64,000 bases of DNA from Solen grandis (lineage: Eukaryota; Mollusca; Bivalvia; Adapedonta; Solenidae): the NCBI GenBank assembly GCA_021229015.1, contig CM037777.1, positions 68,424,840 through 68,488,839 on the forward strand, in the 5' to 3' direction. Every line of letters starts with the position of its first letter. Position 1 is the first letter of the stretch. The notes beneath the pieces are model-generated. The model searched no databases. It saw nothing but the letters and a program-made list of their open reading frames with translations, and had not been told where the DNA came from. The translations under genes and the position numbers were made by a program. This document shows, piece by piece, positions 35,210-45,400 of the stretch.

Positions 35210-35500
35210 TCAGCCTGCAAATGATTGAGCGAAATTTCTCCGGGATTTCCTTGGGGTCTTTGTCTGCAGCCGGAGCCTCTGCCCTGAAGCGGTCCCACTG
35301 TTTCCGAGAAATGGAATCAGCAATAGAATTGCGTTTAGAAGTGATAGCATGGCCTTGATTATGATCTCAAATTCCATGGCAAGCAATACAAAATGCCTAA
35401 CAAGATGCATTAGACGCTTAGATTTCGTGGTTTGCTTATTAATTACTGCTACCAAAGCCTCGTTGTCAATAAACAAGATAATTTTTTATGTTTCAACTGA
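35210..35500 (-). pseudogene. DIRS-type RNase H remnant
   Basis: The peptide starts 'FIDNEALVAVINKQTTKSKR', then 'LMHLVRHFVLLAMEFEI'. This matches the RNase H core of DIRS-type elements: a catalytic Asp in 'D-N-x-A', followed by the 'NKQTSKS' loop and a helix. A frameshift after 'IIIKA' moves the expected 'H..G..N.IADS.SR' tail into another frame, visible as 'NAIADSISRKQWDRFR'. It lies directly downstream of the polymerase and upstream of the recombinase. Confidence 0.75.
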
Positions 35501-35879
35501 TCCCCCCACAAAATAACTGCAAGAAGACAGGCACCATCTCTAAAAAAGTTATATCCTTCAAAACTTCTCCAATGCACCATGTTCTGGCCACTCAAAGTAA
35601 GACCAGTGGTTCTGAAAGTAACAGCCACACCCCAACCAGCTCCCCCGGCACTGTCATAAAAAGTGCAAAGTTACTACAAAGCATCATCGACGGAATGTGG
35701 GGCCCACCCTTTAAATAACTCCAATAAATAACAGCCACAACCCAAATCCTTTTTAAAACATTGTGATACGAAGTCGATGATAGGCCCTTTTTTAATGGAG
35801 CATAGCATCTAAAGCGCCTTAAAAAAAATGCTCTCCCTGACGCACAGCTTACAAAAAAGGAAAGTTTGGATAATTTACT

Positions 35880-36740
35880 GGAACTCTCTCAGAGTCATTT
35901 TTCTGCGAGCTGAGCACTTGTAATTGCCTTCAACAACTCCTCCATTTATGCAAAGGGATTCTTACCTCCATCTGAACCGAATCCACCTCAAGCCTAAAAA
36001 TACCGTTGGTACATGGCCCAATGGACTTTTTGCAGGCACCGAATTTGCAACATGCACAAACCTATCAAAGGTATTCACTAAAGGCAAGACAATCACCAGT
36101 GCTTAGGCCTCCAAATATGAAATCATCAAGATAATGATCGAGATATCTTTCCCAGACATGATTTCACTAGCCAAGCGGAAAGTAGAAAACTTTCAAACAG
36201 TGAGCATGACAATTTACAACCCATAGGTAAAAACTTATCAATATATATATTATCTTCTTCATCTCTAAGCCCCAAATTAAATTCAGATGGGGGCAACTGG
36301 AAAAAGGCGAAATCGATTTATGTCTCTTTTTAGCCACTCGGCACTACCCCAATCTACATACATGTCAAAAAACTTGTCAAATGAAGTATAAAACTAATAA
36401 ATTTCGTCGCAATCCCACATTTACACTATTCCCCCGGAGCGATAAATGGAATAAGCCTATAACCTCCATCAGCTTTGGAACCGACCTGGGCGAAATTCTG
36501 AAATTTTTCAAAGGGGTGTTTTGAACGGGCCTGCAAATCTACCCAATCCACTTCTTATTAACCTTTTCCTTTAAAATGTGTGGGTGAAGCCGTGCAGATT
36601 TAAGAATTTTTTGCTGAAATCGCAATGCATTACCTGAAAACCCTAAACGAAAACCATTTAAAAAACCCCTTTAAAAACAAGCACCTCTCTTTCTGGACAC
36701 CCATCTAGATAAAAACATAAAGCTCAATGTTAAAGGGCGA
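35880..36740 (-). pseudogene. DIRS-type reverse transcriptase remnant
   Basis: Minus-strand translation gives 'QVGSKADGGYRLI' (near 36460-36500), then 'DKFLPMGCKLSCSLFESFL' and the catalytic 'YLDDFIFGG' (YLDD at 36122-36133). 'LPMGC..SC..FE.F' followed by Y-x-DD is the conserved palm-domain signature of DIRS-like polymerases. Upstream, 'FLKGF' and 'KSARLHPHI'-like stretches match the connector before the polymerase in this group. At least three frameshifts and several stops interrupt it. Confidence 0.75.
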
Positions 36741-37189
36741 ATTTCTATGATAGCTCAGAACCTGTCCTGAGACCGTGGGGCCCTTTGCCTGAAACCAACC
36801 CCAGAGGATTCCCCCCCAGCGCTGACCCTGGGTGCAGAGGCCCCATGCCCAAATCCCCTGGGGGCGCCAACGACCTACCGGAGAAACACCCCTATCTGCC
36901 AGCTACAGAATGAGCTGGTTTCCCTACAGGAGGGGCAATAAAGGAGCCGACAATTCGGGGGGCCGCGACGGGCAACTGGGTCTGCAATGGTATGGGTCTG
37001 CAACTGGTACGGCTCCGCACCCCCTGGCTCGCGGTTGAGCTGCCAAACGGCTGATGTCTACAGGTGCTGTGCTCATCCTGGTTTTGCAGGTCCAGCAGAA
37101 GCTGCTGGGTACCGGGTGACCTCCGACTGATTTGTCAGCAACAGCTGCCTCTCAGCCTGACTGTGGGCGTTTAACCCTCTGAGATTTTG

Positions 37190-38190
37190 GCATTTTTTTT
37201 CTGTAAGAGACAAAATATAAAAAAATTGGTAAAAAGTTATAACAATACATAAAATCAAAGAACCTAAACCCCATTTACGATATTGGTCCCAGAAAAACCC
37301 TGCTTACAACGTATCAAAAATTTATCCTAATAAAAACTCAAAAATTAAAATGACACATTAACACGTTTAATATTCAATGCAGGGGAACTGAAACAAAGTA
37401 AGCCTAGGAAAAAACAAAATGATCAAAAATATTTAAGTTAATTACCTTCAATTAAACTATCAATATTTTTGAAGCCACGTGGTTTCCAAAAAACGAAAAC
37501 CATTATTTTTAAAAACCCAAGCAAAACAAATCCGAAGAAATAAACCAAATTTAATGCAGCCAAAAAATCAATAAAACAAATCTTGACATTAACGATAATG
37601 CTTTTGTTTAAATCTACAACGATCATTAATGATGAAAAAAAAAACTTGAACTTTCCACTTATTTACAGAGCTCATTCTCCCGCTGCTACAATTTCCCCCT
37701 TGACGAAAAGGGGCAACAAAGCAATGTGCATTAAATTAACACTCCCGTTTAAAACAAAACATCGTAATGCACTAGATCCCCCAACTTACATAATGCACAA
37801 GAGAGAGAAATTACACCGAACTCCAATAACTGCCGGTTCACATATTGATAACCGTTAATATATATAACTAAACTGAACAGGAAATTTACTGATCAGAAAA
37901 ACTGCGGGTTTTCTTGATAACATTACGATACCGTGTATTCATCCTCTTAGGGCAAAGAAGCGTGAAAAAAAAAATTGAAAAAAATACCAAAGAAGTATTA
38001 ATTTTCAAGTTATACGAGATTTTTGTTATCCTGTATTTGTAATCCGCGCCAATCGTCGGAGGGTTATGTTTGAAAAATGGCAAACTTTTATGAATAAAGT
38101 TCTCGTCTTGTGAATCATAAATGGCATTTAGCAGTCCCCTTTTCATTCGTTATTCTAGGTGTACAATGGTATGCATTTTATCTTCTAAAC
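37190..38190. other. AT-rich stretch with nothing recognised
   Basis: No coding region, RNA gene or known repeat was identified. Open frames of 60-90 codons occur on both strands but lack any recognisable motif. Confidence 0.5.
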
Positions 38191-38214
38191 AGTACACTGA
38201 AAACGTTTTAAGTT

Positions 38215-38687
38215 TGTTATGTTTTTCTTCCACTGGGCTTTCGCCCCAAGCGAAAGTCCTGTTGGGTTTTTTATGTTTTTTTTTTTATATTAAATTTTTT
38301 TTTATTTTTGAGGTCCAAATTAAAAACAGGTTGCAAATAAGCCCGCCACGTGTAATTTTAATAGTTATCAGCGTGACTTTGCCCTTTTGAATGCAATAAT
38401 TTTCAACTCCTTCGTATTGTGACGTCACACTTGAAAAATGCTCCAAAATTTGCTTGGCGCTCTGCCCTGTCTTTCTAATCCGGGGGCTGATATTTTCACA
38501 GGAAGTGTACATTAGGGTGATGTCATCTTACTAAATTTTAAGATTCCAAAAGTTCGGATTTTATCTCCAAATAAAAACGAGATTCGAACTTTGGTATAAA
38601 AAACAATAATTTTTGTATTACAAAGGGTCCTGATGAGCTAGAAGCATATATTTTGGAACGCAATGTGTCTTGAGTCTTCTTTTATTC
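38215..38687 (+). mobile_element. Diverged HINE-1-like element cut by the assembly gap
   Basis: A foldback GGGCTTTCGC (38235-38244), CCCAA, GCGAAAGTCC (38250-38259) followed by 'tgttgggtttt' parallels the HINE-1 5' hairpin and its ATTGGGTTTGT. One diverged monomer follows, with a TGACGTCA (about 38421), 'ttttcacaggaagtgtaca', 'gagattcgaac' and 'tgatgagctagaagc'. This keeps the monomer skeleton although most other sequence has changed. It therefore helps show which blocks are conserved. The element runs into the N run. Confidence 0.65.
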
Positions 38688-38787
38688 NNNNNNNNNNNNN
38701 NNNNNNNNNNNNNNNNNNNNNNNNNNNNNNNNNNNNNNNNNNNNNNNNNNNNNNNNNNNNNNNNNNNNNNNNNNNNNNNNNNNNNNN
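38688..38787. other. Assembly gap (100 N)
   Basis: Exactly 100 N, a conventional placeholder for a gap of unknown size. A HINE-1-like monomer is cut on the left. Repeat families differ sharply on the two sides. Confidence 0.99.
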
Positions 38788-39487
38788 GTCTTAATGCATC
38801 ACAGGCTTGTGTTAATTTGTATGCATGGCTGGTGCAGGACCTGAAGCGAACTTTGATAATGGTGCACCAGACAGGCTACTGACAACTTGTCCTTGGTCTT
38901 TACCCTCTCTCTATTCGGTGATGAATTGCCGAAGTCTAATTTACGAAACATTGCCCATTGCCAATTACATGGTTCGCCTCTTTGTTGACATCAGCTTTGA
39001 CAAGATTTCTTCTCGAAATCTACATATTTATTGATTTTGTAATGAATTCGGTCTCAGACACTGAGGAATTAGAATCACATTCTGGAGGTTAGCTGCTGAG
39101 GGATTTATGATGGCATAAGTGTTAGGCATAATGGAGCAATTAGGTTAAACATCTTTTGTTTCATCATTTGAAAAGTAAAAGAGAGCCATTAATTTATTTT
39201 TAAGATCCAAAAGATACTCAAACGGTGGCAAATGTCTTCATGGTTTTGATATTGATGATAATTTAGAGATTAGATATCTCTGTTGGAGAAAAGTGATAAG
39301 TTGCAGGTTAGATTCATGCATGTCACCTGACGATTTACTCTTCTCACTGAAGAAGCAAGGTTTAATTGGTATGGAGTCTCAGCCTGTTGAGGTCTTGTTC
39401 TACAAATGAAGGACTTTTGGTTTAAGGTTCAGATTTTCCACACTACAGTTCACCAAACATGGGGACTTTGTATGAATGCCAAAATGT

Positions 39488-39630
39488 TTAACCCTTTACC
39501 TCATAAAGAATGGCAAACAGAGCAGATCCAGATAAGGGTTAGTGTCTCCTCTGTTTTCCCATGCAGTACTGTAACTCAGATTTTACACAATCTGCACAGC
39601 ATAGAAAAGTCCATTGTTTCATATATCATT
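39488..39630. repeat. Second TTAA-type repeat family, copy 1
   Basis: Starts TTAACCCTTTACCTCATA, contains 'atggcaaacagagcagatcc', 'ataagggttagtgtctcctc' and 'cacaatctgcacagcat'. Related segments occur at 40947-41068, 51826-51941 and 59370-59460, all with 'gagcaaacagaagag'/'ctctgtttgc' style complementary halves. Confidence 0.5.
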
Positions 39631-39735
39631 TACAGGTGATTAATTAATATTGATGGTAGAGTTGTTCCTTGATTAGCAAGGGGTGTGGAGATTGAGTTCT
39701 GTCCTGGCTGTACATTTCACTCACTCGTTGAGGTA

Positions 39736-39976
39736 TAACCCTTTCCCTCATATAGACTCATTTTGACGCACTCAATAGGTACCACATAAAGCCTGATCTG
39801 CAGAAAACCACAGTTAAACCTTACCAAATTTAATTACAAAATCCTCATTTCCAGACCACTGAGGAGCAGCGAACAGCATAAAACCTGATCAGCCTGCGAG
39901 TTACTCGCAGGCTGATCTGGTTTGATGTTGTTCGCATAGGTCTTTTCATGATTTCCTCTATGAGGGAAAGGGATAA
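39736..39976 (+). mobile_element. TTAA MITE (hairpin family), copy 1
   Basis: Starts (A)TAACCCTTTCCCTCATATAG and ends CTATGAGGGAAAGGGATAA, giving terminal inverted repeats of about 14 bp (CCCTTTCCCTCATA). Its centre contains the perfect hairpin arms GATCAGCCTGCGAGT and ACTCGCAGGCTGATC. A TTAA target and CCCTTT ends are piggyBac-like. No transposase is present. Confidence 0.85.
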
Positions 39977-40946
39977 GCAGGGTCCTATGCTAACAGACTG
40001 AGTCAGAACTTTGTTGGCACATCAGGTTGCCAAGATAAGCACACTGTGAGGAATTAATGAAAGTGAACTTGTCTGTTATACAAGGAAGTTTAATTTCTGT
40101 AAATATGATGCAGTGTTACTGTGATTTCATAAAGGGAAAAAAATGTTTCGGACTCTTATTGATCAATATCTTGTAGTACAAATGTTGGTATAAGGCTTCA
40201 TGCAGCTTGAACATTTGTATCATGAATATGTTTTAATACCTTCATATTGATGATATGGTATGAAAATAAACCACTTGTTTTAAATATAGATATAAAAAGC
40301 CATTGATTTCAGTTACAATAAGTTTTCACAGACTTTGATCTATTTCAATTTCAAATTTTGATGCAACCATTAAATTCTTTTATAATCAGCTGAATAATTT
40401 TATTCTACTAACAAGCCATAGATTCAAGTTACAACTAGTTATCACCGGAATTTATCTTTTATGATGCATACATCAAAATAGAAATAGGCATTCCTGTAAA
40501 GACAGTGAAATGATAGATTGCACATCTTGTTTATGCATTCAAAGGAAAGTATAGACACAACACTGTCTCATTCTTTTGTTAAACTGTCTGTTTTCTTGTA
40601 ATTTAAGGCTTGGTATCCTATTTCTACAGTGAAATAACCAGCGGATTTCTCTCACACAAGAAGTTATGCACAAACTCCTTACAATCAATAGGCTTGGAAG
40701 TCCCCTGCTGAAGACATTTGATCTCTTTAAGACACTGTGTTTTTTCTTCTTCCTTGTTTAATCTTTGTGTTTGCAAAATGCAGCCCAGACTAAGAATTTC
40801 ACAAGATCACATCTAACAATAATTAACCTTTTACTGTAGGAACATTTATATACAAATTTATGACTTGTTGAATATCAATTGAATGAACTTCAGATAGTAT
40901 ATGAAGCATGAATTTTTTTCTGCTTTGTAGATTATGATTGTAGAAT

Positions 40947-41068
40947 CTGAGCTACAGCACTGTACGAGCAAACAGAAGAGACCCTGATCAGACAGCTCCT
41001 AAAGAAGGTGTCTGATTAGGGTATGCTCTGTTTGCCATTGAATTAAAATGAGTGTTAATGAGGGTATA
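40947..41068. repeat. Second TTAA-type repeat family, copy 2
   Basis: The core 'gcaaacagaagagaccctga'...'gtctgattagggtatgctct' folds back on itself over about 30 bp around 'cagctcctaaagaagg'. The right flank 'aaatgagtgttaatgaggg' is a decayed terminus. Confidence 0.5.
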
Positions 41069-41700
41069 GGAGAATTGCCTCATTTTTAAACTGATTTTAC
41101 CATTTATTTTTAATCAATATCATTTCTGTTTCTCCATTCTCTGTGCAAATATACATAGTTTCCATTTGATGTCATAGGCACTGATAAGACACCTTTTGGC
41201 AGCCATTTTGTATGGCTAAAGTTTATGCAGGCGAAATCTGACAATACTTGCTGTTTTTAAACCATTGCTGTGATCTTGTTTTTCAGTCATCTAACTGTAA
41301 TCTGCATCAACTTGAAAAGATTTTATGACTTGAAAATGATATTTTGATATATTTAAAGGTAAAAGCTATATAACCCAAAAAGTTACTCTGTTTATATTTT
41401 AAGCTGAATCAATAATTGCATTTCTTTACTGTGTGTTTATTTTTTGTGCAAATTTCGTTTCTATACTGTGTGTTTATTTTTGTGCAAACATCCAGTTAAA
41501 CCTCTCACAGTGGTACTGGTATACTGATTCAATGATAAATAGAAATGACCTATATATCTTTCATTATTTTTTAGCCATGAGAGTGCATAATTGATTGGCC
41601 ACCAGTCAGACACTGGGAATATTGCTAGAGTTGCATAGTATTTCAATAAATACAGAATGTGATAGATAGGTTTGTTACAGGGGGCTTAAAACCTTGTACT

Positions 41701-41942
41701 TTAACCCTTTCCCTCATATAGACTCATTCTGACGCACTCAATAGGTACCACATAAAGCCTGACCTGCAGAAAACCACAGTTAAACCTTACCAAATTTAAT
41801 TAAAAAATCCTCATTTCCAGACCACTTAGGAGCAGCAAACAGCATAAAACCTGATCAGCCTGTGAGTTACTCGCAGGCTGATCTGGTTTTATGTTGTTCG
41901 CATAGGTCTTTTCATGGTATCCTCTATGAGGGAAAGGGTTAA
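41701..41942 (+). mobile_element. TTAA MITE (hairpin family), copy 2
   Basis: 242 bp including TTAA at both ends (41701-41704 and 41939-41942). Termini CCCTTTCCCTCATATAG and CTATGAGGGAAAGGG. In the central hairpin one arm reads 'cctgtgagt', which still pairs as G-U in RNA. Confidence 0.9.
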
Positions 41943-42378
41943 AGCATCCCTGTGTGCATCAACACCTGTAATATTACCCATCAAACCTGAATACATGTAC
42001 TATGTCTGAATTATTTCACCTTGTGAATTTACCAAGGGAGCTAACTGGAATACAAAGTCCACAGAAAAGGCAATAATTATGGCATCAAATTGAGTTAACA
42101 ACGAAAAAAGGTAATAACCAAATATTGCAAACACCTTTCTGTCTTGCCATACTGTATGTAGAAAGAAAAAAGTATCATCCAAAGGTAGCTGCAGATAAGA
42201 AAAATGGTTCTCCTCAAATATTGATTTGTTTCAAGCAGCTGATTAAACACGGATATTAATCAGGAAATAGCAAGAGAGGTGGTTATTTATTAAAGGTGAA
42301 GCCTTTTTTAGATCATTATCATGCAATGGCATATGCTGTTGACTCCATCTTTGACACAGACATGTTACGGTGTTACAG

Positions 42379-42484
42379 ACATGGAGGATCTGGAGAGAAA
42401 GCTGAAGGCTGCAGTCGTCCAAGGTCAGCCAAGAACCCACCGTCCATGGAAAAAAATACTTATTGTCATCGAAGGAGTTTACAG
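42379..42484 (+). CDS. SPTLC2: SPTLC2 exon (first in window)
   Basis: Acceptor '...gtgttacag' and donor 'gtaaaa'. The exon starts with AC completing a split codon and encodes '[20 protein letters not shown]' then '[14 protein letters not shown]', ending in AG of a split Ser codon. The next exon supplies T to give 'VYSMEG'. This matches the family segment just before the PLP-contact block. The acceptor tract is pyrimidine-poor, so the 5' border is a little less sure than the others. Confidence 0.88.
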
Positions 42485-45400
42485 GTAAAATCCAGCATTT
42501 TTGATTGAGGGACAAAAGTATATTAATTTTACCCATTATTTCTCATTTACAACATTTTGTATAATGATTTATGTGACAGAAGCCAGATCAGATGTAATGC
42601 AATTTTCAAACTGAATATTTACTGCATTGATTTCTCCCCATCTCAACGAAACGGAATAGACGCAAGCAGTTAATAACTTGATAAGCCTGTTAGTGTATTG
42701 TAGGCTAATATCGCTTTATGCCAAAGCTTGGTTTTGCATCAGTGCAGTTGTTACATTTCAGACTTACCCTATTCAGCAGTCAATGCTTTATACCTCTTGT
42801 ATTATAGATATTTGTGCATGTATGATGTTAACTATCTGGGTTAAGTCTCAATTTCTTTCATGAAAGATTCTTAATCTGCCAGAAATTTTTGATTCACCAA
42901 TAATGTTTGGTTGACGCCCAATGGAAAACTTTGAACACTGTTATATACTTGCAATTGTAACCATTATTTTGTGGTTATGCCCATCTAAATGAACAAAAAA
43001 AGAAGAAAAGTTTCTTGAATCTAGAAACTGATAAATGGGTTACCATTAATCAAATTACCATAATTAATTCACAGAAATGAACACGGACCATTCATTATTT
43101 TGCAGACCATTGTGATTATCATGTTTGCCATTAAATCAGAATTAATCTAAAACAGGTAGAATGACATCATTCTGAACTCGGGCCCAATATTGTTGTCTAC
43201 TATAGATTGTGTTTAACACTTGTAAAGGATACTCATTTGGCGAAACGATGAAAGTTCCCGCAATCACGTGACTCAGCCTTACTAAGTGTTTGTTTGTTTT
43301 CCAGTATGGAGGGATCTGTCGTGTGTTTACCAGAAATCATCCGGCTGAAGAAGAAGTACAAGGCCTATGTGTATTTGGACGAGGCCCACAGTGTGGGAGC
43401 CATGGGGCCCAGGGGGAGGGGTGTTGTGGACTATTTTGGGATAGATCCTAGAGACGTTGACATTTTAATGGGAACTTTTACTAAAAGCTTTGGATCTGCT
43501 GGTGGATATATTGCTGGTTCAAAGGTGAGGGATGATGACCTGGATAAGAGATAGCAGTGTGTCTTGGGCAAAATATGAAACATATTGATGATCTGATGTT
43601 TTACTTTCAATGTTTCTATCCTAATATGTCAATTAAGTTGTTTGATTTGTTTAATCATATCCCCACTTTATGAAGGGTATATAGGAATCATGTGTATTGT
43701 CCAAATGTGTCATTGTAGCGCATTTTACGAAAAGTTCAATATCTTTTTCATATTGTTGAAGTCCGAGTTACATTATTACTCATCTGTGTAAGTATATCAA
43801 AGTTTTAAAACTGGATACCTATTTAAGACATAGCTCAAGTATGACACATCTGTACAAGTCTTGAGTTGAATTATGACACACCTGTACAAGTCTTGAGATG
43901 AAATTATGACACATCTGTACAAATACTGAGTTGAATTATGACTCATCTGTATAAGTCATTATAATTTCATGACACACCTGTGTTAAGTCATCGTCATTTC
44001 ATGATATACCTGTTTAAGTCATTGTATTTCATGATACACCTGTATAAGTCATTATAATTTCATGACACACCTGTGTTAAGTCATCGTCATTTCATGATAT
44101 ACCTGTTTAAGTCATTGTTATTTCATGATACACCTGTATAAGTCATTATAATTTCATGACACACCTGTGTTAAGTCATCGTCATTTCATGATATACCTGT
44201 TTAAGTCATTGTTATTTCATGATACACCTGTATAAGTCATTATAATTTCATGACACACCTGTGTTAAGTCATTGTCATTTCATGATATACCTGTTTAAGT
44301 CATTGTCTTTTCATGATACACCTGTATACGTCATTATAATTTCATGACACACCTGTGTTAAGTCATTGTCATTTCATGATACACCTGTGAAAGTCATTGT
44401 TTTTCTATGACACACCTGCATCAGTCATTTTTAGTCTCGTACCGGTGTTAACACCGGAGGGGACTATAGCTCCATCTGTCTGAATGTCTGTCCAGAATCT
44501 GGATCCCGCAATAACTTAGAAACTGTTTTAGATAATATAATTAAACTTGGTATATGAATAGATTGCAGTATGGAGATTCTGCATGTCACTTTTTTTTTCT
44601 TGGACCATAATTCTGGTTGCTATGATAATGAAAAAATTATGCACCCCACTGTTAGGGGACTTATGTGTTGCATGCAACACCAGTTACTTGTTATTTCATG
44701 ACACACATGCATATTTCAGAGCCTAATTAATCACCTGAAGTGTCATTCGCACTCGTCCGTGTACTCTCCAGCCATGCCCCCTCCAGTTGCTCAACAGATT
44801 ATCACGTCCATGAAGATCATCATGGGAAAAGACGGCACCAATGAAGGTAAGTCTCCCAAGATGTGCTCTCCATGAATGCTGCTGAACTGGGTTTGATTTC
44901 TTGCTTGTGAACCTCGATTTATTGTTAATTAGAGGTGGTTTTCAGTTTTTAGTTGCATGATTATTTTTTGTTGCAATGTGGAAATTTATTCTTGTGTAGT
45001 AGTAAGGCCATTTAATTACTTTACCTGGTTTATGGACAGTTATCATTGCAAGGTTTCTCTCTCTATATATATATAGAGAGAAAATCATGTTTTTAGACTC
45101 TAAGATTTTTTTTTTTGATTTTTTTTTTTTGAATTTATTTTAATGAAACTAGGCTACTATCAGTATGGACTAGCACAAAAATTTGTAGATGGTTTTAATA
45201 TTTTATCTTAGTTCAGTAAATTTCTCTCAAAATTTGTAGAAAATTAAAAAATACAAAAAAAAAGCTTTATGTTTGTTTCTATGCAGTTAGTAACATTTTC
45301 TTGTAATATGTGAAACTTACAAGCATTATCAAACAGATTTTCCCAATTTTTTCATACAAAATATTCAAATTAAATGATCAAATTATCCAATCACCTCGCA

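Larger units (their letters stand above)
33650..37180 (-). pseudogene. Decayed DIRS/Ngaro-type (tyrosine recombinase) retrotransposon
   Basis: Read on the minus strand, the segment holds a gag-like end, reverse transcriptase, RNase H, tyrosine recombinase and an SGNH hydrolase, all broken by frameshifts and stops. This order is characteristic of tyrosine-recombinase retrotransposons (DIRS order), which integrate with a recombinase instead of a DDE integrase. An SGNH-type hydrolase is known from some Ngaro-like members. Base composition is richer in G+C than in the flanks. A possible gag tail at 36740-37180 reads 'ERQLLLTNQSEV' among others and is weakly supported. Termini were not found, except that repeats at 33190-33590 may belong to one end. 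Confidence 0.75.

Noticed and set aside
45060..45085. Short palindromic CT/TA/GA tract as a regulatory hairpin
   Set aside because: It is a simple-sequence palindrome in an intron with no further support.
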